From the NCBI GenBank assembly GCA_002238725.1, contig MPMX01000004.1, positions 62,001-126,000 of the forward strand: a stretch of 64,000 bases of DNA. The letters run 5' to 3'. The stretch is from Rhodospirillaceae bacterium bin65 (GTDB lineage: Bacteria; Pseudomonadota; Alphaproteobacteria; Bin65). The notes under the pieces were generated by a model. That model saw only the letters and a list, made by a program, of their open reading frames with translations. It was not told the origin of the DNA and searched no databases. Position 1 is the stretch's first letter, and the number at the start of each line of letters is the position of its first letter. The translations under genes and the position numbers were made by a program. Below, in pieces: positions 57,870-64,000 of this stretch.

Positions 57870-58565
57870 GCCGCTGAACCCGTGTCCGGCTTCGGGGCAT
57901 GAGGGGAGGACGGGGTAACGCCAGCTTCTTGCCGAGCGATCGACGGCCAAGCCAGACGATCGGGCCATCTGTCTGGTTTCCGGCGGCACGATCGAATTTA
58001 CGCGCAATCCGGGCCCTATTCCAAATAGTTGGGGAATATAACTGCGACTATGCGGCTGCGTCCGGCCGCTGTCCCAATAGCGGACTCCGTTATCCACCCC
58101 TCGGTGCCGCCGCGGATGGAGCAAATCGGAAATCCGGTGCCCAGGGTCGCCGGCGCGCCTGCCCTGAACTTGTCGAAGGAGCCTTGCCCTGTGGTCCCTT
58201 CGACAAGCTTAGGGCAGTCTCTGGGCCCCGGATTGAATCCGGGGCGGCGCCGTTGGTGTTTCGGGGCGGCAACGATCGTGCGGCGGTCGCTCGTTTCCAC
58301 CGGCCGGTCCGCGCCGCCGGCGGGATAACCGGCACTGCATAGTCAGCGATAAAATTTCCACATAATTTCCGTCTGAAACCTCCCCTGCGTCCTTGGGGTC
58401 AGCCCTGAATCGCGGCTCGCGCCCGTGGCTCCGGTTCCCCGGACCGCCGCTGCGTTCCGTCCGGGGTGACAGGGGAAGGGTATCGGGTGAAGAGGGACCG
58501 GTCCGAACCGGGCCGTCGGTAAGTCGCGATATCTATCGTCGGGATGCAAACGGGATTGACGGGTC
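57870..58565. repeat. Repeat-rich intergenic region
   Basis: No gene is seen. 58157-58180 and 58195-58217 are inverted copies of the CCTTCGACAAGCTCAGG repeat facing each other across a 14-base gap, able to form a long hairpin. 58221-58246 is a GGCCCCGGATTGAATCCGGG palindrome. 58431-58475 is a CCGCTGCGTTCCGTCCGG-type repeat. It lies between the plus-strand small genes and the end of the sHdr operon. Confidence 0.7.
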
Positions 58566-59003
<438 letters not shown>

Positions 59004-59006
59004 GGA

Positions 59007-59453
59007 TCAGGCAATCCTCTGGTGGTCGGACATTTCAGCCCCGTCCCTATCGAGCGCGCGCAGCGTGCGAGATGAACAGCAAAACTCGCCGAGCGCTGCA
59101 ACCTGCATTTTGCCCGATACGAACAGCAGCAGATGGCGGACCAGCATGACCATCATGGTGGCGCGGGCCACCGTCTCGTCATGGTCCGGCTCCAGGCGCA
59201 GCAGATTGGCGTGCCAGGCAACCTCGCGGCAGGTCTCGCGGCACGCGTTGAAGCTGAGCTCGCCGCGCGCGCCCTGACGGTGCAGGGCGAGCAGGCGGAA
59301 GCCTTCGCGTTCGTCCGATGTCGGGGCCTCGTCGCGCGCCTCGACCCAGTTCTCCAGCACCGCCTCGGCCAGCCCGAGCAGCCGGCTGGCCGGATCGGAT
59401 GCGGCGAAATCGAAACCGTCGAGCGCCGCCTCGATATCGGCAAACGGCATCAT
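59007..59453 (-). CDS. Unknown helical protein between sHdrB2 and LbpA, 148 aa
   Basis: The first ATG of ATGATG at 59453 overlaps the B2 stop by three bases, so it is translationally coupled. All-helical: ADIEAALDGFDFAASDPASR, LLGLAEAVLENWVEARDEAP, FNACRETCREVAWHANLLRL and VMLVRHLLLFVSGKMQVAAL. The cysteine pair in ACRETC and a later CC could bind metal or sulfur, which is speculative. Not part of the core C1B1AHC2B2 set I know; it is inserted in the operon just before lbpA. Confidence 0.75.
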   Translation of the reverse strand: MMPFADIEAALDGFDFAASDPASRLLGLAEAVLENWVEARDEAPTSDEREGFRLLALHRQGARGELSFNACRETCREVAWHANLLRLEPDHDETVARATMMVMLVRHLLLFVSGKMQVAALGEFCCSSRTLRALDRDGAEMSDHQRIA

Positions 59454-60382
59454 GCCAGGCCTTTCTCCTTCAGGAAGCCACGCGAATCGGAAACATTCTC
59501 GTGCACGCCGACCTTTCTGGCGCTCAGGCCCAGGGCGATGCCGAGCAATTGGGTGAAATAAAGGATTTTCACGCTCGTCTTGCGGCCCAGCCGCTTCTCG
59601 GCGCGGATCTGGTGCATTTCCAGCCCGGTATGGCAGGTCGGGCACTCGGTGGCGATCACGTCGGCGCCGCCGGCCTCGGCCGCTTCGAGGATGTTCAGCA
59701 CCAGCTTGGTCGAGATGTCGCTGTCCGAGAGCGTGTGGGCGCCGCCGCAGCAGGCGGTCTTGAGCGGAAAATCGACATTCTCCGCGCCGGCCGCCGCCAG
59801 CAGGTCGTCCATGAAATGCGGCTCCGAAGTCGAATCCGAGCCGGAGCCCTTGTCCTTCTCCGGGAAGATGTGGCGTGGGCGTGTGTACATGCAGCCGTAA
59901 TAATTCGCGATCTTAACGCCTTGCAGGCTGTTTTTAATCTTGGCCTTCAGACCGTCTTCGCCGATCCCGTCCTTGATCCAGTCCAGCGCATGGATGGTCT
60001 CGACCTGGCCGGCCTTGTAGGTCTCGTGGCCGGCCTTGGTGGACAGCCGGTCGACGACTTCCTGCGATCCGCCGTCGTGCTCCAGGTCGTATTCGGCCTT
60101 CTTGAGATTGTGATAGCAGCCGTTGCACGGCGCCATGACCACGTCGTGGCCCATCTCGTTGGCGGCGATCGACATGACCCGGGACGACAGGTAGGTCTGG
60201 ATTTTTGGGTCGATATTCTTGACCTCCATCGCCCCGCAGCAGTTCCAGTTCTTCACTTCGTCCAGCTTCAGCCCGAGCGCCTTGCCGACCGCCTTGGTCG
60301 AGCGGTTATAGGCGTGGCCCGTGCCTTCCAGCGCGCAGCCGGGATAGTAGGCGACGCGGTCGTATTTGCGGTCTTCGCTCAT
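59450..60382 (-). CDS. sHdrB2, heterodisulfide-reductase subunit B-like
   Basis: Encodes 310 aa. It has two CCG domains that bind noncubane 4Fe-4S clusters: AYYPGCALEG with NWNCCGAMEV and APCNGCYHNL, then ANYYGCMYTRP with KTACCGGAHTL and ATECPTCHTGLEM. Cytoplasmic. The start overlaps the hdrC stop (ATGA). In sulfur oxidisers this subunit belongs to the sHdr complex that oxidises sulfane sulfur to sulfite rather than reducing CoM-S-S-CoB. Confidence 0.92.
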   Translation of the reverse strand: MSEDRKYDRVAYYPGCALEGTGHAYNRSTKAVGKALGLKLDEVKNWNCCGAMEVKNIDPKIQTYLSSRVMSIAANEMGHDVVMAPCNGCYHNLKKAEYDLEHDGGSQEVVDRLSTKAGHETYKAGQVETIHALDWIKDGIGEDGLKAKIKNSLQGVKIANYYGCMYTRPRHIFPEKDKGSGSDSTSEPHFMDDLLAAAGAENVDFPLKTACCGGAHTLSDSDISTKLVLNILEAAEAGGADVIATECPTCHTGLEMHQIRAEKRLGRKTSVKILYFTQLLGIALGLSARKVGVHENVSDSRGFLKEKGLA

Positions 60383-61125
60383 TCCGGTTTCCCGTCGCCG
60401 AGGCCGAGCGCCCGGCGCTGTTCGCGTTCGCATTCCTCGACATACTCCTCGAGCGCCGCCCGCGCCTTCGACCAACCGGACGTGCGCGGCCGGAACAGGA
60501 CGGCGAGGCCCATGCGCCGCATCAGGCCGACCGGAAGCTTCATCAGCAGGCCGCGCGCCATCGCGACCAGCCAGTCCTGCATCAGCGGCTGCCCTGTGCG
60601 CTTGAGGAACTGCCGGATGATGGACGATTCCTCGATCTTGCCGCGCGCGATCACCTGCTCGGCAAATATCTCGTCGAAGATGATCGAGGGCGATTTCGGC
60701 GTATGGCCTTTTTTCTCCAGCCAGTGCGCTGTCGCCTTCATCACGCCTTCCGGCTCGACATCGCGCGGGCAGGCATAGGTGCATTTGTTACACGAGATGC
60801 ACTGCCAGATGATGTCCTTGTCGCGCAGAAGCTCCGATTCCATGCCCGTGCGGATCAGGTAGATCCAGTAGCGCGGGTTGAAGTCCGGGTTGACGGCGTT
60901 GACCGTGCAGGAATTGGTGCAGGAGCCGCACTGCCAGCAGCGATGGATGAATTCGCCGCCGGGCAGCGCCGCGATCTCGTCTTCCATCGCCTCGTTGTAG
61001 TCGGTGACGACCCGGGATTCGATGAAAGTCGACCAGTGGCCCGACACGTCGATGCCGTCGATCTCCAGCTTGTCGTGGGTCTTGATATTCTCCGGCCGGA
61101 TCAGGGACTGTTCGTGGATCGGCAT
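60379..61125 (-). CDS. sHdrC2, heterodisulfide-reductase subunit C-like ferredoxin
   Basis: Encodes 248 aa. Two cubane 4Fe-4S sites: C63, C66, C69, C73 (HRCWQCGSCTNSC) and C109, C112, C115, C119 (WQCISCNKCTYACP). The C-terminal helical extension (MRRMGLAVLFRPRTSGWSKA) fits HdrC proteins. Electron transfer between HdrA and HdrB2. Lies between hdrH and hdrB2 with tight spacing. Confidence 0.93.
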   Translation of the reverse strand: MPIHEQSLIRPENIKTHDKLEIDGIDVSGHWSTFIESRVVTDYNEAMEDEIAALPGGEFIHRCWQCGSCTNSCTVNAVNPDFNPRYWIYLIRTGMESELLRDKDIIWQCISCNKCTYACPRDVEPEGVMKATAHWLEKKGHTPKSPSIIFDEIFAEQVIARGKIEESSIIRQFLKRTGQPLMQDWLVAMARGLLMKLPVGLMRRMGLAVLFRPRTSGWSKARAALEEYVEECEREQRRALGLGDGKPE

Positions 61126-61133
61126 GGGCGCGC

Positions 61134-61997
61134 CTAGTTCAGCAGCAGGGGATCGCCGACGACCTGCGCGTCGCCGTCGATCGGCTTGACCCTGGACCGG
61201 CCTTTGGCGCCGACGCCGTCCAGGCCCAGCATCCGGCGGGTATGCAGCATCGGGTCTTCCGGGGTCGCGAAATCGGTGCGCAGATACTGCCCGCCCTGCT
61301 CGCCGATATAGCCGGCATAGACATGCGCGGTCACCAGATCGACATATTGCAGGATATCGCGGAACACGCCGTTTTCCGTCAAAAACTGCGATAGTTCCTC
61401 GCGCAGCATAAGAAACGCGCCGTAATTGTCCGGCACGTCGATCATGATGTGGTCGACATTATCGGCCCACCAGATTTCGCGCAGCGCGCCGGTGTTGGTT
61501 TTGGCGTCCCAGACCCAGCGCTGCATCGGCGGATAGCGCTCCGGATCGATATTGTGCAGCAGCTCGGCCGCGAGGTCGCGGACCCAGCGATGGTCGCGGT
61601 CGCGCGGGAAGGCGCTCTCGAAGGCGTCGAGCCGGGCATCGGCCGTCGTCGTGTCGGCCCTGCCCTCCAGCAGCGCCCCGATCGCCGTGCAGACAGCGGC
61701 GAAGCCCCGCCGGTCCAGATAAGGCGCGATGCGGCGGCGCACCGAGGGCATCAGCGAGCAGAGTTCCTTGAAGGCCGCCGGCTGCAGGCCGGCCGCGCCG
61801 CCGGCGAAAGCGTCCTGGAACGAGGCGGTCTTCAGCTTCAAGGCCTCGACATAGCGCTCGACGCCGCCCTGCTCCTCGCTGCCCGCAATCAGGCTTTCCA
61901 GCGCCTGGCGCAGGCGCGGGCCGGACAGGTGCAGCTCCGGCCGTTCGAGGACCGGCTCGTCCCGTCCCGCCATTCGCCGCAAGGCCTGCGCGATCAT
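61134..61997 (-). CDS. sHdrH, conserved sHdr-operon protein of unknown function
   Basis: Start ATG 61997 is four bases after the hdrA stop; the longer frame upstream is a shadow of hdrA. Encodes 287 aa, helical with no Fe-S motif: RPELHLSGPRLRQALESLIA, MPSVRRRIAPYLDRRGFAAV, DNVDHIMIDVPDNYGAFLML and HVYAGYIGEQGGQYLRTDFA. Position between hdrA and hdrC2 matches the hypothetical gene of Hyphomicrobium-type sHdr operons. Assigned mainly by synteny. Confidence 0.75.
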   Translation of the reverse strand: MIAQALRRMAGRDEPVLERPELHLSGPRLRQALESLIAGSEEQGGVERYVEALKLKTASFQDAFAGGAAGLQPAAFKELCSLMPSVRRRIAPYLDRRGFAAVCTAIGALLEGRADTTTADARLDAFESAFPRDRDHRWVRDLAAELLHNIDPERYPPMQRWVWDAKTNTGALREIWWADNVDHIMIDVPDNYGAFLMLREELSQFLTENGVFRDILQYVDLVTAHVYAGYIGEQGGQYLRTDFATPEDPMLHTRRMLGLDGVGAKGRSRVKPIDGDAQVVGDPLLLN

Positions 61998-62001
61998 CCG
62001 C

Positions 62002-63051
62002 TCAGGCCGCTTCGCCGGCCTGGCTGTAGGCGGCGGACAGCGCGGCGATGGCCGCGGCATTGGCCTGGGCGATGGAGTCGTCGATGGTTTCCGGCCCGGT
62101 CGCCGCGCCGGCGACGTACACGCCGGGCCGGCTGGTCCGCCCCATGCCGCCATAGGCCGACTGGCGCGCGATATTGCCGTGCGGCTCCAGCTCGATATCG
62201 AAGATGCTGGAAAGCAGCAGGTTATCGACATTCGGGTCCATGCCGATGGCGTGGACGACCAGGTCGAAGGGAATGGTGATCGGCCGTTTGACCAGCGTAT
62301 CCTCGCCCTTGACGATCAGGCGCTCGCCGTCGGAGGTCACTTCGGCGATCCGGGCCTTGATATACTTGACCTTGAACTCCTCCTGGCTGCGCCAGTAGTA
62401 GGTCGTCTCGTACAGGCCGAAGGTGCGGATATCCATGTAGTAGATGTAGACATGGCAATCCGGCAGTTCCTCGCGGATTTCCATCGCGATGTTGGCGCTG
62501 ACGGTGCAGCAGATCTTGGAGCACCATTCGCGGCCGATCTGGCGGTCGCGCGAGCCGACGCACAGCAGGATCGCTACCCGCTTGGGCGTGCGGCCGTCGG
62601 ACGGGCAGCGCACGCCCCGCTCCGACGAGATCATCTGCTCGACCTGGGTCGTGGTCACGACATCGGGGAAGGTGCCGAAGCCCCATTCGGGCTTGTTGAC
62701 CGAATCGAAATGGGTGAAGCCGGTGCACAGGATGGCGGCCGAGGCCTCGACCGTCGCGCCGTCCGAAAGGGTCGCCGAGAATGCGCCGGGTTCGCCGCCG
62801 AATTCGTTGACGGTGCAGCCGGTCCGCACGTCGATGGCGCTGTCGCCTTCGACCCGCGCGACCATGCCGCCGATGGCGTCCTTCGCCCATTCCCCGGTCG
62901 GCACGAGCTTGGCATAGCCGGAGAGGATCGGCGCGCCGCCGAGCCGGTCCTCCTTTTCCACCAGAACGGCATTCCGGCCGACGCCGGACAGCGCCTCGGC
63001 TGCAGCGAGCCCGGCCGGGCCGCCGCCGACGACGAGGACCGGCTCGGTCAT
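62002..63051 (-). CDS. sHdrA, FAD-containing heterodisulfide-reductase subunit A-like
   Basis: Encodes 349 aa. FAD motif VLVVGGGPAGLAAAEALSGV, cluster-type cysteines in LLCVGSRDRQIGREWCSKIC then CTVSANIAMEI, and C-terminal GVYVAGAATGPETIDDSIAQ. Shorter than methanogen HdrA (no ferredoxin domains), as in sulfur oxidisers. Overlaps hdrB1 by four bases. Confidence 0.92.
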   Translation of the reverse strand: MTEPVLVVGGGPAGLAAAEALSGVGRNAVLVEKEDRLGGAPILSGYAKLVPTGEWAKDAIGGMVARVEGDSAIDVRTGCTVNEFGGEPGAFSATLSDGATVEASAAILCTGFTHFDSVNKPEWGFGTFPDVVTTTQVEQMISSERGVRCPSDGRTPKRVAILLCVGSRDRQIGREWCSKICCTVSANIAMEIREELPDCHVYIYYMDIRTFGLYETTYYWRSQEEFKVKYIKARIAEVTSDGERLIVKGEDTLVKRPITIPFDLVVHAIGMDPNVDNLLLSSIFDIELEPHGNIARQSAYGGMGRTSRPGVYVAGAATGPETIDDSIAQANAAAIAALSAAYSQAGEAA

Positions 63052-64000
63052 GTGCGGTTCTCGATTCGCTTGAAGCCTGGCCCCGACGTGATCATCAGGC
63101 GCGGATCGTAGAGATTCTCCTGGTGCCCGGCCTCCACCTGCTTGAGATAGCCCTCGAACTCCGCCTTCCCGGCGCGCCAGTCGATGCCCAGCTTCTCCAT
63201 CAGCGTTTCGGTCGACGAGGCGTGCCAGTGCGACTGGACGATCTTGAACGGATGGGCGCCACAGACCAGCGCCGCGAACTGGCAGTCAGCCAGAATCGGC
63301 AGGTCGTAGTCCTTGCCGGCCGCCTTGCCGATCCACTGGTTCTTGTCCAGCGTCGTGATGCAGCCGGTATCGTGGCCGATCATCACATCCGCCTGCGCCT
63401 CTTCCACCGCGACCTTGATCTTGCGGTCGATGGCGAAGGAGCGGGTGAACTCGCGCTCCGAGATGATGTGGCGGAAACCGAAGCCGCAGCAGTCGTACCA
63501 GGTCGAATAGTCGATCACCTGGGCGCCCAGCGCGTCGATCACGCCGGTCGAGACGGCGACCCGGTTCCCTTCGAGGATATCGTCGTCGTAGATCGCGTCT
63601 TCCGGCACCATCTTGTAGACGTGGCAGGCCGGGTGGATGGTCGCGCGGATAGCGCTCGCGTCGACGGTCTGGCGCGCCGCGATCCGGTCGCGCATGACAT
63701 GCACCCATTCCGAATAGTGCACGATCTCTTCCGGGATCAGCAGCTTGCCGTCGACCAGCCGGTCGAGCTTGGCGAGGATCTTCTTCACCCGGTCGCGCAG
63801 CTCGGCCGAGTGCAGCAGGTAGTGGCGCACCTCCTTGTAGTTGCCGAACGACGTGCCGCAATGGACCAGCGGATAATAGTAGGCGTCGGGCAGGCCCTGG
63901 GCCCGGGCGCTGACGAAGGCCTGGTGGAAATTGCGCAGGAAGACGGCAGCCAGGCTCTCCAGGTTGCCGATGCCCGAGCCGTGATAGTTCCAGGCTGTGC
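63048..64000 (-). CDS. sHdrB1, heterodisulfide-reductase subunit B-like (N-terminus beyond window)
   Basis: The frame stays open to the right edge, where it reads AWNYHGSGIGNLESLAAVFL, NFHQAFVSARAQGLPDAYYY and PLVHCGTSFGNYKEVRHYLL. The second CCG domain has HPACHVYKMV with WYDCCGFGFRH and GHDTGCITTLD; the first is reduced (HCGTSFGN). The internal GTG at 63830 is not the true start. About 317 codons are visible. First gene seen of the sHdr series; hdrC1 would be expected just outside the window. Confidence 0.88.
   Translation of the reverse strand, partial: TAWNYHGSGIGNLESLAAVFLRNFHQAFVSARAQGLPDAYYYPLVHCGTSFGNYKEVRHYLLHSAELRDRVKKILAKLDRLVDGKLLIPEEIVHYSEWVHVMRDRIAARQTVDASAIRATIHPACHVYKMVPEDAIYDDDILEGNRVAVSTGVIDALGAQVIDYSTWYDCCGFGFRHIISEREFTRSFAIDRKIKVAVEEAQADVMIGHDTGCITTLDKNQWIGKAAGKDYDLPILADCQFAALVCGAHPFKIVQSHWHASSTETLMEKLGIDWRAGKAEFEGYLKQVEAGHQENLYDPRLMITSGPGFKRIENRT

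Noticed and set aside
59450..63051. Methanogen-type heterodisulfide reductase
   Set aside because: HdrA lacks the ferredoxin domains, LbpA and HdrH are present, and the organism is bacterial; the sulfur-oxidising sHdr type is the better match.

Overview
The window is high-GC DNA (about two thirds G+C by eye) with an alphaproteobacterial character. It carries a secG-pyrG pair, cysS, malonyl-CoA decarboxylase, many branched-chain-type ABC and molybdenum-hydroxylase genes, and a DddP-type DMSP lyase. An sHdr/LbpA sulfur-oxidation operon lies at the right edge. Together these suggest a marine or brackish, metabolically versatile alphaproteobacterium of the Rhodospirillales kind. That placement is an inference from gene content only.

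Layout. (1) 1-8.5 kb: accessory DNA with a HEPN-like protein, a very large surface protein (signal peptide, cadherin-like and Fn3 repeats, autotransporter-type barrel) and an acyl-homoserine-lactone-type LuxR with a lux-box-like site. (2) 8.5-16.8 kb: a mobile-element graveyard holding a broken IS21 istA, a frameshifted STAS gene and a broken IS110 transposase, followed by an apparently intact five-gene unit. This unit has a large serine recombinase, two ParB-like proteins, a recombinase-domain paralogue that lacks the catalytic serine, and a Cys/His-rich protein. It is flanked by inverted copies of a ~90-bp module. (3) 17-27 kb: housekeeping and metabolic genes (pyrG, secG, an SDR, cysS, malonyl-CoA decarboxylase, an alpha/beta hydrolase, dddP, a receiver-only response regulator). 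(4) 27-46 kb: a long minus-strand catabolic block with a CoxL-like molybdoenzyme, an enamidase, an AA_synth/DUF1185 protein, a branched-chain-type ABC importer (livFGHMK, with livH and livM fused), a Rieske oxygenase, a UPF0280 protein, a 6-hydroxynicotinate reductase-like protein, a two-gene molybdenum hydroxylase, a MarR regulator and an acyl-CoA ligase. This looks like a reductive nicotinate-type N-heterocycle pathway with its own importer and regulator. (5) 46.2-50.6 kb: tRNA-Lys(TTT) followed by a lower-GC island with two membrane proteins, a divergent LysR/EamA pair, and scrambled remnants of the neighbouring LLM-oxidoreductase and Rieske genes. (6) 50.7-57.9 kb: a Rieske fusion protein, a quinone-oxidoreductase-like MDR, an LLM-class flavin monooxygenase, a dimethylglycine/sarcosine-dehydrogenase-like enzyme and two small unknown proteins. 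(7) 58.6-64 kb: the sHdr operon B1(partial)-A-H-C2-B2, then an unknown gene and the lipoate-binding protein LbpA, in the gene order known for sulfur-oxidising sHdr systems.

How it works together (inference). DMSP cleavage by DddP would give DMS and acrylate. The sHdr-LbpA machinery oxidises sulfane sulfur and is found in DMS-using Hyphomicrobium. The N-heterocycle block would import a substrate through LivKHMGF, hydroxylate it at the molybdenum enzyme, reduce the ring with the Hnr-like protein and open it with enamidase. Several genes carry frameshifts or odd starts: autotransporter start AUA, livG in a G8 run, the STAS gene and istA. These should be checked against raw reads before being taken as biology.
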